DNA of 64,000 nucleotides from Lysobacter arenosi. Lineage in GTDB: Bacteria > Pseudomonadota > Gammaproteobacteria > Xanthomonadales > Xanthomonadaceae. Below, in pieces: positions 43,497-54,427 of the stretch. Where the stretch lies: contig NZ_CP071517.1 in the NCBI RefSeq assembly GCF_016613475.2, positions 2,480,001 to 2,544,000 on the forward strand, written 5' to 3'. The translations under genes and the position numbers were made by a program. Under the pieces are notes generated by a model. It was not told the origin of the DNA. It searched no databases and saw nothing but the letters and a program-made list of their open reading frames with translations. Each line of letters begins with the position of its first letter. Position 1 is the first letter of the stretch.

Positions 43497-44717
43497 TCAC
43501 TCCGACTCCCACCACATCCACAACTCGTCCCACAGGCGCTTGAAGAAGCCACCCTGCTCGACGGCGTTGATCGCCACCAGCGGACGCTGCGAGATCACCT
43601 TGCCGTCCAGCATCACCTTCACCGTGCCGATCTTCTGGCCCTTGGCGATCGGTGCGACCAGGGTCTTGGGCACGTCCATCATCGGCTTGAGCTGGTTGTA
43701 CTTGCCGCGCGGCACGGTCACCAGCAGCGGCTCGGCGACGCCGAGCTGGACTTCGTCGGCTGCGCCCTTCCACACCTTCTGCTTGGCGATCTGCTTGCCG
43801 ACGTCGTAGAGCTTGTGCGTCTCGAAGAAGCGGAAGCCCCAGTTCAACAACGCCTGCGAATCGACGGCGCGCTGGTTCTCGCTGCTCGAACCCATCACCA
43901 CCGAGATCAGGCGCTGGTCGCCACGCATGGCCGAGGCCATCAGGCAGTAGCCGGCGCCGGAGTGGTGGCCGGTCTTGATGCCGTCGACCGACGGATCACG
44001 CCACAGCAGCAGGTTGCGGTTGGGCTGGGTGATCGGACCGACCGTGAATTCCTTGATCTTGTTGTACGAGTACGCGACCGGGTAATCGTGGATCAGGGCG
44101 CGACCGAGCAGGGCCAGGTCGTGCGCGGTCGAGTAATGGCCTTCGGCCGACAGGCCGTGCGGATTGACGAAGTGCGAGCCCTTCATGCCGATGCGCGCGG
44201 CGTACTGGTTCATCAGCGCGGCGAAGGCGTCGGTCGAGCCGGCGACGTGTTCGGCCAGGGCGATCGCGGCATCGTTGCCGGACTGCACCACCATGCCCTT
44301 TTCCATCTGCACCAGCGGCGCGGTCTTGTTGACCTCGAAGCCGGAGTAGCTGCCGTCGGTGCCGGCGCCACCGGTGCGCCAGGCGTTTTCGCTCATCATC
44401 ACCTGGTCGGTGTCCTTGACCTTGCCGGCGGCGAGTTCGGCGGCAATGACATAACTGGTCATGACCTTGGTGATGCTGGCCGGCTCGACGCGCTGGTCGT
44501 AGTTCTCGCCGGCCAGGATGTTGCCGCTGGCGGCGTCCATCAGCACCCACGCGCTGGCGGTGATCTGCGGCGGCGGCGGAACCGGCAGCGAATCGCTGGC
44601 GGCCGGCAGCGCGGGTGCGGCGGGCTGCGGCGACGGCGCCTGGGCGATGGCCAGGCCGGTCACCAGCGTGGTGACCGCGGCCAGTGCGGCGGCTCTGGCA
44701 AGAGCGGGTACTTTCAT
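43497..44717 (-). CDS. D-alanyl-D-alanine carboxypeptidase (PBP5/6 type)
   Basis: 406 aa. Signal peptide and Pro/Ala linker (1-50), transpeptidase-like domain with SxxK Ser81-Lys84 (ASITK), SGN 146-148 (QSGNDA) and KTG 248-250 (GIKTGHH), a C-terminal PBP5-associated beta domain (about 315-390), and an amphipathic tail FFKRLWDELWMWWE for membrane anchoring. Removes the terminal D-Ala of peptidoglycan stem peptides. Ended by the hairpin at 43450-43475. Confidence 0.95.
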   Translation of the reverse strand: MKVPALARAAALAAVTTLVTGLAIAQAPSPQPAAPALPAASDSLPVPPPPQITASAWVLMDAASGNILAGENYDQRVEPASITKVMTSYVIAAELAAGKVKDTDQVMMSENAWRTGGAGTDGSYSGFEVNKTAPLVQMEKGMVVQSGNDAAIALAEHVAGSTDAFAALMNQYAARIGMKGSHFVNPHGLSAEGHYSTAHDLALLGRALIHDYPVAYSYNKIKEFTVGPITQPNRNLLLWRDPSVDGIKTGHHSGAGYCLMASAMRGDQRLISVVMGSSSENQRAVDSQALLNWGFRFFETHKLYDVGKQIAKQKVWKGAADEVQLGVAEPLLVTVPRGKYNQLKPMMDVPKTLVAPIAKGQKIGTVKVMLDGKVISQRPLVAINAVEQGGFFKRLWDELWMWWESE

Positions 44718-44790
44718 TGTCTCAACTGCTCCGGAGGCCGGCGACGTGCCGGCCAGTGTCTGAGGGGTGGAATTCTAGTTCGCGCACGCT

Positions 44791-45945
44791 TCAGTCGCGG
44801 ACGCGCTGGGGCTGGCCGAATCCAAGACCGGCGATGCGGGCCGCAAGTTCCGGTGCCTGCGCGGCCTGGAGCGGGCCCACGCGCAGGCGCCAGATGGTCT
44901 GGCCGTTTGCGCTGGCGTCGCTGATCTGGGCGGTGTCGATGCCGGCCTGGCGCAGCGTCGTCAGCGCGCGGTCGGCATTGGCACGGGCGGTGAAACTGGC
45001 GACCTGCAGGACTACGCCGTCGCCGCTGCCGGCAGGCGCCGGCGCGGCGGTCGGCGACGCGGTGGCCGCACTTGCCACGGCCGCGGCGGCGCTGCCCAGC
45101 ACGGTCGGCTTGCCGGTGGCGATGCGCACGCCCGGCGGCAACTCGCCGGCTGCGGCAGTGGCGACGGGCATCGCGGCGATCAGGCGGTCGATCGGCGTGG
45201 GCTTTGCATCGGCCGGCCGCGACGGCGCGGGGTCGGGCGTCGAGGCGAGTACCGGCCGGTCGTCGTCACCCGGCTGCAGCGCGCGGACTTCGACGCGGCC
45301 GGTGCCGCGCGCGGTAATGCCCAGCTTGACCGCTGCGGCGTAACTCAGGTCGATCACGCGCCCGTCGTGGAACGGGCCGCGGTCGTTGACCCGCACCACC
45401 ACCGACTTGCCGTTGTCGAGGTTGGTGACGCGGGCGAAGCTCGGCAGCGGCAGCGTCTTGTGCGCGGCAGTGAAGGCGTACATGTCGTACACCTCCATGT
45501 TGGAGGTGCGACGGCCGTGGAATTTCTGGCCGTAGTAGGAGGCGGTGCCCTTCTCGACGTAGCCCTTGGTGCTGTTGAGCACTTTGTATTGCTTGCCCAG
45601 CACCGTGTACGACGCACGGTTGCCGACCGCCGAGCGCGGTTCGTTGGTCACTTCCGGCTCGGGAATCGCATCGACATCGGGCACGTGCTCGGGCGTGCTG
45701 TCGGACACGCCCGGCTTGTACAGGCCGCCGGCGGTGTAGTTGCCACGCGTGCGCGGATCTTCCTGCGCCGGCGCATACGGCGACTTCTTCTTTCCCTTTC
45801 CGTCGGGCAGCTTGCTGTGCTGGACGCCGCCCTTGTCGGGGATGCCCGCGGGCTGGGAAACGGACTTCTTCGGCGCGCTGGCACAGGCGACCAGGCCCAA
45901 CGCCAGCATGGCGCCGAGCGTTGAACGGACAAGGCTGCGATGCAT
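44791..45945 (-). CDS. rlpA: septal ring lytic transglycosylase RlpA
   Basis: 384 aa. Lipobox (ALGLVACAS), a low-complexity linker, the RlpA double-psi barrel (GTASYYGQKFHGRRTSNMEV ... LPLPSFARVTNLDNGKSVVV, RVNDRGPFHDGRVIDLSYAA) and a C-terminal SPOR domain (about 310-380, VVLQVASFTARANADRAL). Cleaves naked glycan strands at the septum. ATG 45945 chosen because GAGG lies 9 nt upstream; an in-frame ATG at 45960 overlaps the mltB stop. Confidence 0.93.
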   Translation of the reverse strand: MHRSLVRSTLGAMLALGLVACASAPKKSVSQPAGIPDKGGVQHSKLPDGKGKKKSPYAPAQEDPRTRGNYTAGGLYKPGVSDSTPEHVPDVDAIPEPEVTNEPRSAVGNRASYTVLGKQYKVLNSTKGYVEKGTASYYGQKFHGRRTSNMEVYDMYAFTAAHKTLPLPSFARVTNLDNGKSVVVRVNDRGPFHDGRVIDLSYAAAVKLGITARGTGRVEVRALQPGDDDRPVLASTPDPAPSRPADAKPTPIDRLIAAMPVATAAAGELPPGVRIATGKPTVLGSAAAAVASAATASPTAAPAPAGSGDGVVLQVASFTARANADRALTTLRQAGIDTAQISDASANGQTIWRLRVGPLQAAQAPELAARIAGLGFGQPQRVRD

Positions 45946-45956
45946 GGCCGTGGACC

Positions 45957-47117
45957 TCATGGCGAGGGCGGGACGACGACAGCGGCAGTGGCGGCGACGG
46001 GTTCGTTGGCGCGGCCGGCGATGAGCTCGCTCAGCTGGAACACCGCCATCGCGTAGTGCTTGGAGATGTTGTAGCGGGTGATCGCGTAGTAATTGCGGAA
46101 GCCGAACCAGTACTCCTGCCCGTCGACACCGTCGAGCTTGACCACCGTGGCGGTCTGGCCCGGCGACACCGGCGTCAGCGGGCGGAAACCGCGCGCGGCC
46201 AGGTCGTCCATCGAGTAGACCGGATCGAGGTTTTCCGGATCGATGGGCTTGGCGTCGACGGTGGCATTGGCGCGCACCGTGACCGGCCCGCCGCGCACCC
46301 AGCCGCCCTTCTTGGCGAAGTAGTTGGCGATCGAGGCAAAGACGTCGTCGAGGTTGTTGAACAGGTCGCGCTTGCCGTCACCGTTGCCATCGACGGCAAA
46401 CTCGCGGTAGCTCGACGGCATGAACTGCCCCCAGCCCATCGCGCCGGCATAGCTGCCCTTGAGCGTGGTGATGTCCAGGCCGGTTTCCTTGCCGAGCGCG
46501 AACAGCTGGCCCAGTTCGCCGCGGAAGAACGCCTCGCGGCGATTCTCGCGGTCGGCCTTGGCCGGATCGCCGGTGCGCGGATAGGCAAAGGCCAGGGTGT
46601 AGAGCGCGTCGAGCACCGGATAGCTGCCGGTGTTCTTTCCGAAGTTGGTTTCCACGCCAATGATCGAGACGATCACTTCCGCCGGCACGCCGTACTGCGC
46701 CTGGGCGCGATCGAGCTGCGCACGGTGCTCGGCGAGGAAGGCGCGACCGCCGTCGATGCGCGACTGGGTGATGAAGATCGGCCGGTAGTCGCGCCACGGC
46801 TTGGCCTCGGCCGGCCTGGACATCGCGGCGATGATGCTGTCGCGGATCTCGGCGCGGTCCAGGACCGACTCGATGTAGGCAGGGTCGATGCCGTACTGGG
46901 CAGCGGTGTCGCGCACGAAGGCGGCCCGCGCCTCCGGCAGCGCCTTGCGCTCGTGCGGCTCGGGCAACGCCGGCGTACCCGGAACCGAAGTGGCCGGGGC
47001 AGCGGGTTTGGCGGGAGTTTGTTGGGGAGCTGGCGCCGAAGCTTGGGTGGCGCAGCCGGCCAACGCGAACAGGAGCGCGCTGATCACGGCGCTACGGAGA
47101 GTGTGGCGTCGGGTCAT
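45957..47117 (-). CDS. mltB: membrane-bound lytic murein transglycosylase B
   Basis: 386 aa. Lipoprotein signal (LLFALAGCATQ), Pro/Ala linker, then the MltB catalytic domain: SIIGVETNFGKNTGSYPVLD with the catalytic Glu in GVETNFG, AYPRTGD, YAGAMGWGQFMPSSYREFAV, DVFASIANYFAKKGGWVRGG. Cleaves peptidoglycan glycan strands to 1,6-anhydroMurNAc. Upstream of rlpA in the same direction. Confidence 0.94.
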   Translation of the reverse strand: MTRRHTLRSAVISALLFALAGCATQASAPAPQQTPAKPAAPATSVPGTPALPEPHERKALPEARAAFVRDTAAQYGIDPAYIESVLDRAEIRDSIIAAMSRPAEAKPWRDYRPIFITQSRIDGGRAFLAEHRAQLDRAQAQYGVPAEVIVSIIGVETNFGKNTGSYPVLDALYTLAFAYPRTGDPAKADRENRREAFFRGELGQLFALGKETGLDITTLKGSYAGAMGWGQFMPSSYREFAVDGNGDGKRDLFNNLDDVFASIANYFAKKGGWVRGGPVTVRANATVDAKPIDPENLDPVYSMDDLAARGFRPLTPVSPGQTATVVKLDGVDGQEYWFGFRNYYAITRYNISKHYAMAVFQLSELIAGRANEPVAATAAVVVPPSP

Positions 47118-47247
47118 CGCCGCGAGGGTAGCACGCACTTAAGAAGGTCAAAACCGTGTGTTCGGGGGTGGCTGAACCGGGAGTCAGGTTCGGGTACCTG
47201 AATGGGAAAGGGATCAAGCGCCCCTCTCCCCGCCCTGCGGCAACCCC

Positions 47248-48360
47248 TTATCGCGCGTACACCGGCCGATGCGCCCGCACCGCCATCACCACGCCCAGTC
47301 CCGCCAGCAGCGACACCGCCGATGTGCCGCCATAGCTCAGCAGCGGCATCGGCACGCCGACCACCGGCAGCAGGCCCGAGATCATGCCGCCGTTGACGAT
47401 CACGTAGACGCAGAACGCCAGGCCAAGTGCACCGGCGATCAGGCGCGAGTAGCCATCGCGGGCCTCGGCGGCGATCCACAGGCAGCGGCCGATCACGAAC
47501 AGGTACAAAGCCAGCACGGTGGCCACGCCGACCCAGCCGAACTCTTCGCTGAGCACGGCGAAGATGAAGTCGGTGGTGTGCTCGGGCAGGTAGTTCAGGT
47601 GCGACTGCGAACCCTGCCCCCAGCCCTTGCCGGTCAGGCCGCCAGCACCGATGGCGATCTTCGACTGGATGATGTTCCAGCCAGTGCCAAGCGGGTCGGA
47701 CTCGGGGTTGAGGAAGGTCAGGATGCGATCCTGCTGGTACGGCCGCAGCAGCCAGAACCAGGCGACCGGCGCGATCGCCGCGACCGCGCCGAAGGCCATG
47801 CCGAACCACCACCACGGCAGGCCGGCCAGGTACAGCGCGAACGCACCGCTGACCGCGACCAGCATCGCCGTGCCGAAGTCCGGCTGCATCAGGATCAGGC
47901 CGGTCGGCACCGCGATCAGCAGGCCGGCGATCAGCACTGTGCGGAACCGCGGCGGCAGCGACTGCCGGTCGAGGTACCAGGCCACCATCATCGGCAGGCT
48001 CAGTTTGAGCAGTTCCGCCGGTTGCACGTAGACCACGCCCAGGTTGATCCAGTGGCGCCCGTGCTTGCCGGTGCCGATCAGCAGCACCAGCATCAGCGGT
48101 ATCAGCGACAGTGCGAATACAAACGGCGTCCAGTTGCGCAGCTGGTTCGGCGGGATCCGCGACAACACCCACATCATGCCCAGGCCGGCCACGAAGAAAG
48201 CGCCCTGGCGGACGACCAGGCCGATGGCGTGGTCGGCGGCGCTGTAGAGCACGGCCAGGCCGATCACCATCAGGGCGAGGATGGCGCCGAGCAACGGCAG
48301 GTCGAGCGTGCGCATGAAGCGCACGAGCAGGTCGAACAACCAGCGCAGGATCTGTCTCAT
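47248..48360 (-). CDS. rodA: rod-shape peptidoglycan polymerase RodA
   Basis: 370 aa SEDS protein, about ten membrane segments. Signature regions: GLAVLYSAADHAIGLVVRQG, WINLGVVYVQPAELLKLSLP, LILMQPDFGTAMLVAVSGAF, SHLNYLPEHTTDFIFAVLSE, and FCVYVIVNGGMISGLLPVVG, VPMPLLSYGGTSAVSLL. Polymerises glycan strands for elongation together with PBP2. Its ATG overlaps the mrdA stop. Confidence 0.95.
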   Translation of the reverse strand: MRQILRWLFDLLVRFMRTLDLPLLGAILALMVIGLAVLYSAADHAIGLVVRQGAFFVAGLGMMWVLSRIPPNQLRNWTPFVFALSLIPLMLVLLIGTGKHGRHWINLGVVYVQPAELLKLSLPMMVAWYLDRQSLPPRFRTVLIAGLLIAVPTGLILMQPDFGTAMLVAVSGAFALYLAGLPWWWFGMAFGAVAAIAPVAWFWLLRPYQQDRILTFLNPESDPLGTGWNIIQSKIAIGAGGLTGKGWGQGSQSHLNYLPEHTTDFIFAVLSEEFGWVGVATVLALYLFVIGRCLWIAAEARDGYSRLIAGALGLAFCVYVIVNGGMISGLLPVVGVPMPLLSYGGTSAVSLLAGLGVVMAVRAHRPVYAR

Positions 48361-50409
48361 CGGATCGGACCTGCGTCCCTCTTGGCGGTTGCTGGGGTAG
48401 AAGTTGGCGGCACCGGGGCGGGCACTGCGGCGGGCACCGCGCCCTGGGGCGCTGCCGCCGTGGGCACGGCAGCCACGGGCACGGGTGCCGTTGCGCCGAT
48501 GGTGTCGGCCGGCAGTTCGGCCACCGGTTGCGGCGGACGCAGGTGCTTGGGATCGGTCGGCACCGGCTCGGGCATTTTGCCCAGCAGCCAGGCGTCGAAG
48601 ATCTTGCGCGCGATCGGCGCGGCGGTGCTGCCGCCGAAACCGCCGTGCTCGACAGAGATCGCCACGACAATCGTCGGGTTGTCAGCCGGCGCGTAGCCGA
48701 CGAACAGCGCCTGGTGGCGCAGGTGGTACGGCAACGAGTGCGGATCGAAGCTGATGTTGCCCTTGCGGCTGATCTTCTGCGCGGTGCCGGTCTTGCCGGC
48801 CATCAGGTAAGGCGCGCCCACGGCCATCGCGCGGCCGGTGCCACCCGGGGCCATCGTCGCCATCATTCCTTCCTGCACCGCGCGCAGGTTGTTGGCGTTG
48901 TCGGTGATGCGCGAGGGCTTGGGCTGTTGCAGCGGCGCCCACGGCGCCAGGTAGCCGTCGCGGCGGTCGGCGACGATGTGCGGGCGGACCCAGGTCGCCG
49001 CCATTGGCGATGGCCGCGGTGCCGCGTGCGAGCTGCAGCACCGTGGCGATCCAGTAACCCTGGCCGATGCCGGCGTTGACGGTCTCGCCGGCGTACCACG
49101 GCTCCTTGCTGCGCTTGCGCTTCCATTCCGGCGACGGCACCACGCCGGACTTCTCGCCGAGCAGGTCGATTCCGGTCGGTTCGCCGAATCCATACTTGCG
49201 CATGTACTGGTCGAAGCGCTCGATGCCCATGTCGTAGGCGAGCTTGTAGTAGTAGAAGTTCACCGACGCGGCGATCGACTTGCGCAGGTCGGTCCAGCCG
49301 GCGCCGCCGTGGGCGTCGCGCCAGCCGCGGCGCTGGCCGGGAATGTAGAACGTGCCGGTCGAGAACACCTTGTCCTCGGGACGGCGCAGGCCGCTGTCGA
49401 GGCCGGCCAGTGCGATCAGCGGCTTCACCGTCGAACCCGGCGGGCCACCGCCGAGGACGTTGCGGTTGAACATCGGGCGCGACGGGTTGTCCATCAGCGC
49501 GCGGTAGTCGACGTTGGAGATGCCGTTGACGAACAGGTTCGGGTCGTAGCCCGGCAGGCTGACCATGCCCAGCACCGCGCCGGTGCGCGGATCGAGCGCA
49601 ACGGCCGATCCGTCCATGTCGCCGAAGGCGGTGACCATCGCCTGCTGCAGGTCCAGGTCGATGCTCAGGCGCAGGTCGGCGCCCGGCGTGGCGGGCACAT
49701 GGCCGACCTGGCGCATCGGCCGGCCGTCGACGTTGGTCTCGATCTGTTCGTAGCCGACCTTGCCGCGCAGCGCTTCCTCGTAATAGCGCTCCAGCCCGGT
49801 CTTGCCGATGTGGGTCAGCGCCGCGCCGCCCTCGCCGAGGGCCTTGAGGTCGTCGGCGTCGATGCGCGCGACGTAGCCGATCACGTGCGAGAACAGGTCG
49901 CCGTACATGTAACGGCGATTGAGGTAGGACACCAGGTCGATGCCGGGATAGCGCCAGCGGTCGACGGCGAAGCGCGCGGCCTCCTCCTCGCTCACCCGCA
50001 GCTTCAGCGTGATCGGCTTGAAGCCGCGGGTGGCGCGGCGCTCGTCCTCGAAGCGGGCGATGTCCTCGGGCGACAGCGCGATGACCTTGGCCAAGTCCGG
50101 CAGCCAGGTTTCTGTCTTGCCGGCTTCGAACGGCGTCACTTCGATGCGGTACGCCGGCACGTTGTCGGCCAGCACCCGGCCCTTGCGATCGAGGATCAGG
50201 CCGCGACCGGGCACCACCGGCCGCAGCTTGATGCGGTTGGCTTCCGAGCGCGTCGCATAGTCGGCGTGCTGCCACACCTGCAGGCGGAAGTACCACAGCC
50301 CCAGGCCGGCCAGCGCCAGCAACACGCAGGTGAAGGCGATGGCGGAGCGCAGACGGAACTGGTTGGCTTCGGCTGCGGCGTTCTTGAGGACGCGACGACG
50401 CGGACCCAT
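48357..50409 (-). CDS. mrdA: penicillin-binding protein 2 (MrdA), frameshifted in this sequence
   Basis: Would be 683 aa after correction. Membrane helix (AIAFTCVLLALAGLGLWYF), dimerisation domain (EANRIKLRPVVPGRGLILD), and transpeptidase domain with active Ser in GPPGSTVKPLIAL and SVNFYYYKLAYDMG. After GTAAIANGG the frame breaks: one extra base near 48996 sends translation into an arginine-rich frame; the other frame continues with TWVRPHIVADRRDGYLAPW, the KTG motif (MAGKTGTAQKISRKG) and the usual tail. As written the product would lack KTG. PBP2 is normally essential for rod shape, so a sequence error is the simplest explanation. Confidence 0.92.
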
Positions 50410-50411
50410 CG

Positions 50412-50897
50412 TCAACGCCCCCGCCAGCGGCCCAGTCGCAGCGAGTCCAGGCCCACGAACAGCAGCGGCCACAGCAGCATGCCGGCCAGCGGCGCCAACC
50501 AGGACGAGGCCGGCATCGTCGGCTCGCCCACCGCGATATGGATCGCGGCGGTGACGATGCGGTCGTTGAGCAGCAGGCCACCGATGGCCAGGGCCTGCTG
50601 CGACATCGGGAAGAAGCGCAGGCGCGCGCGGAAACGCTGCAGGATGTAGGCCATCACCACCAGCCGCAGCGCCTGTTCGCCGAACAGGCCGCCGTAGACC
50701 AGGTCACCGGCCAGGCCGATGAGGAAGGCCACGCCCAGGCCGATGTGGTCGGGATCCTCGATCACCCAGTAGGCCAGCACCAGCGCCAGCCAGTAGGGGC
50801 GCAGCGGCTGCAGGGTCGGCGGCAGCGGCAGCAGGCCCAGGATCAGCGCGACGACCAGGCTCAGCGGCAATACCCATTGCGGACGGACGCGGGTCAT
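50412..50897 (-). CDS. mreD: rod shape-determining protein MreD
   Basis: 161 aa with five to six hydrophobic segments (WVLPLSLVVALILGLLPLPP, YWLALVLAYWVIEDPDHIGL, GVAFLIGLAGDLVYGGLFGE, MLLWPLLFVGLDSLRLG). The length, MreD pattern and position between mreC and mrdA fix the assignment. Overlaps mreC by 4 nt. Confidence 0.93.
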   Translation of the reverse strand: MTRVRPQWVLPLSLVVALILGLLPLPPTLQPLRPYWLALVLAYWVIEDPDHIGLGVAFLIGLAGDLVYGGLFGEQALRLVVMAYILQRFRARLRFFPMSQQALAIGGLLLNDRIVTAAIHIAVGEPTMPASSWLAPLAGMLLWPLLFVGLDSLRLGRWRGR

Positions 50898-52000
50898 CGG
50901 CGCGGCTCCGTCGGTGCAGCGGGTTGCGCGGGAGGCTTGTTCGCAGCCGGCGCTTGCGCGTCGGGCTTGGCTGGCGTCGATGCCGGCGCTTGCGTGCCGG
51001 GCTTGGCCGGCGTCGTTGCCGGTGCCGGCGAGGCTTGCGTGGTGGCGGCTGCGCCCGGCAATGCCGCAGTACCCTGCCCGACCGCGATGGCGGCACCCGA
51101 GGGCGCGCTCATCGCCGGCGAGGTCGTGGCATTGAATGCGGTCGCGCCGGGAAGCGGGCTGGGCTGGTTCAGCAGGACCAGCACTTCGCGGCCGCGGTCG
51201 AGCTGCGCCGCGGGAGTGACTTCACCAATCAGGAATGCGCGGCTGTCGTCGGGACGCAGCGAGGCGATCGTGCCGACCGGGAAGCCCGGGGCGAAACGCC
51301 CGCCCAGGCCGGAAGTGACCAGCACGTCGCCGACCTTGATGTCGCTCGACAGCGGCACGCTCGGCACGCGCAGCAGGTCGCTGCGGCCCTCGCCGTAAAC
51401 CACCAGGCGTACGCCGTTGCGCGCCACCGCCACCGGGACGGCATGCGAAGGGTCAGTCAGCAGCAGCACATTGGCGTACATCGGCGTTACCGCAATGATC
51501 TGCCCAAGCAGGCCGCCTGCGTCGATCACGCTCTGTCCGACCTGCACGCCGTCGCGGCTGCCGGCATCGAGCACCAGGCGCTGGCGGGTCGGGTCGAGGT
51601 CGATATCGAGCACCGGCGAGAGCACCACGTCGAGCTTGCCGCGCTCGGCGGCGTCGAGCAGGCCGCGCAGGCGGGCATTGTCGGCCGCCAGCGTCTGCAG
51701 CCGTGCCATCCGCGCCTGGTTCAGCATCAGGTCGTTGCGCAGGCGGCGGTTCTCGGCGGTCAGCTGGGTCAGCGTGCCGGCGTCGTCGCTGATGCGTTCG
51801 ACCATCTGCCCGGGCCAGCCGGCGACCATCCACAGCGGCTGCACCAGCAGCGTCGCCTGGCGACGCACCTGACTCAGCCAGCCACCGCGGTGGTCGAGCA
51901 TGATCAGGGTCACCGCCAGGGCCAGGTAGGCCAGCAACTTCAACGTACCGGCGACATCACCCGTGCGGGCAGCGGTGGGAGGACCGGCGTAGGAAGGCAC
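50894..52000 (-). CDS. mreC: rod shape-determining protein MreC
   Basis: 368 aa. Membrane helix (LLAYLALAVTLIMLDHRG), coiled coil (about 70-110, LTQLTAENRRLRNDLMLNQA), beta-barrel periplasmic domain (LDIDLDPTRQRLVLDAGSRD ... VTSGLGGRFAPGFPVGTI). The last 100 residues are an unusual Ala/Pro/Lys tail with near repeats (PAKPGTQAPASTPAKPDAQA) beyond the normal MreC end. Start is GTG 52000 without a clear ribosome site; a later start near the helix is possible. Confidence 0.92.
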   Translation of the reverse strand: MPSYAGPPTAARTGDVAGTLKLLAYLALAVTLIMLDHRGGWLSQVRRQATLLVQPLWMVAGWPGQMVERISDDAGTLTQLTAENRRLRNDLMLNQARMARLQTLAADNARLRGLLDAAERGKLDVVLSPVLDIDLDPTRQRLVLDAGSRDGVQVGQSVIDAGGLLGQIIAVTPMYANVLLLTDPSHAVPVAVARNGVRLVVYGEGRSDLLRVPSVPLSSDIKVGDVLVTSGLGGRFAPGFPVGTIASLRPDDSRAFLIGEVTPAAQLDRGREVLVLLNQPSPLPGATAFNATTSPAMSAPSGAAIAVGQGTAALPGAAATTQASPAPATTPAKPGTQAPASTPAKPDAQAPAANKPPAQPAAPTEPRR

Positions 52001-52164
52001 AGGAGGGCTGGGTCGACAGAAGTGGGAATGGGAGGGTGGAGCACTGTTTTACCCGTTTCCCGCGTGCCCCTGGGCGAGAATCGGTCAAGGAATCTGAAAT
52101 GCGCGGGCCGGATGCCGCGCAACCGCAGCCATCCGGCCTCGATGTTTCCCCACTCGCGCCGTGC

Positions 52165-53421
<1,257 letters not shown>

Positions 53422-53437
53422 CTACCCTAGCGCCCGC

Positions 53438-53459
53438 GCGGCGCTCCGGCCGCTTTTTT
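53438..53459 (+). terminator. terminator-like hairpin with T6
   Basis: GCGGC-GCTCCG-GCCGC followed by TTTTTT, 17 bp before the kinase gene start. No rightward gene lies upstream within this window, so it may be a leader hairpin or chance. Short 5-bp stem. Confidence 0.3.
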
Positions 53460-53475
53460 CTTTGGGGTACGACCG

Positions 53476-54408
53476 ATGTCTGCGCTGATCTGCGGCTCTC
53501 TGGCCTACGACACGATCATGGTGTTTCCGGACCAGTTCAAGAACCACATCCTGCCGGACAAGGTTCACATCCTGAACGTCTCGTTCCTGGTGCCGCGCAT
53601 GCGCCGCGAGTTCGGCGGCTGCGCCGGCAACATCGCCTACAACCTCAAGCTGCTCGGCGGCGATCCGATTCCGATGGCCACCGTTGGCCAGGACTTCGGT
53701 CCGTACCGCGAGCACTTCGAGCAGCAGGGCATCAACCTGTCGCAGGTGAAGGAGATCGAGGAGCTGTTCACGCCGCAGGCCTTCATCACCACCGACCACG
53801 ACAACAACCAGATCACCGCGTTCCATCCGGGCGCGATGATGCGCAGCTACGAGAACCACGTGCGCGACGTCAAGGGCGTGAGCTTCGGCATCGTCAGCCC
53901 CGACGGTCGCGAAGGCATGCTGCAGAACGCCACCGAGTTCGCCGAGCTGGGCATTCCCTTCATCTTCGATCCGGGCCAGGCGATGCCGCTGTTCAACGGC
54001 GAAGAGCTGCGCCACTTCATCGAGCAGGCCGATTACGTCACCGTCAACGACTACGAGTCCAACCTGCTGCAGGAACGCACCGGCTGGAGCGAGAACGACA
54101 TCGTCAAGCGGGTGAAGGCGTACATCACCACGCGCGGCCCGCACGGTTCGCAGATCCACACGCCGGAAAAGACCTTCGACATTCCGCCGGCGCACGAGCG
54201 CCGCGTCACCGACCCGACTGGCTGCGGCGATGCGTTCCGCGCCGGCCTGATCTTCGGCATCGAGAAGGGCTACGACTGGCTGACCATCGGCCGCATGGGC
54301 AACCTGATGGGCGCGCTCAAGGTCGAACACCCGGGCACGCAGAACCAGCGCTTCGATTACGACGAGTTCAACGAACAGTTCAAGCAGCAGTTCGGTTATT
54401 CGCTCTGA
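53476..54408 (+). CDS. PfkB-family carbohydrate/adenosine kinase
   Basis: 310 aa ribokinase-like protein. N-terminal SALICGSLAYDTIMVF, substrate loop GGCAGNIAYNLKLLGGDPIP, and the C-terminal PfkB signature TDPTGCGDAFRAGLIFG with the catalytic Asp in GCGDAF. Xanthomonad relatives are labelled adenosine kinase or carbohydrate kinase; the Gly-Cys-Ala-Gly-Asn loop is compatible with a nucleoside substrate but does not prove it. Transcribed away from mreB, stands alone. Confidence 0.88.
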   Translation: MSALICGSLAYDTIMVFPDQFKNHILPDKVHILNVSFLVPRMRREFGGCAGNIAYNLKLLGGDPIPMATVGQDFGPYREHFEQQGINLSQVKEIEELFTPQAFITTDHDNNQITAFHPGAMMRSYENHVRDVKGVSFGIVSPDGREGMLQNATEFAELGIPFIFDPGQAMPLFNGEELRHFIEQADYVTVNDYESNLLQERTGWSENDIVKRVKAYITTRGPHGSQIHTPEKTFDIPPAHERRVTDPTGCGDAFRAGLIFGIEKGYDWLTIGRMGNLMGALKVEHPGTQNQRFDYDEFNEQFKQQFGYSL

Positions 54409-54427
54409 CGCATTGGCGATGCTGGCG

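Noticed and set aside
48863..50581. Long minus-strand open frame overlapping mrdA
   Set aside because: Arginine-rich out-of-frame translation; the true frame shows the PBP2 motifs.
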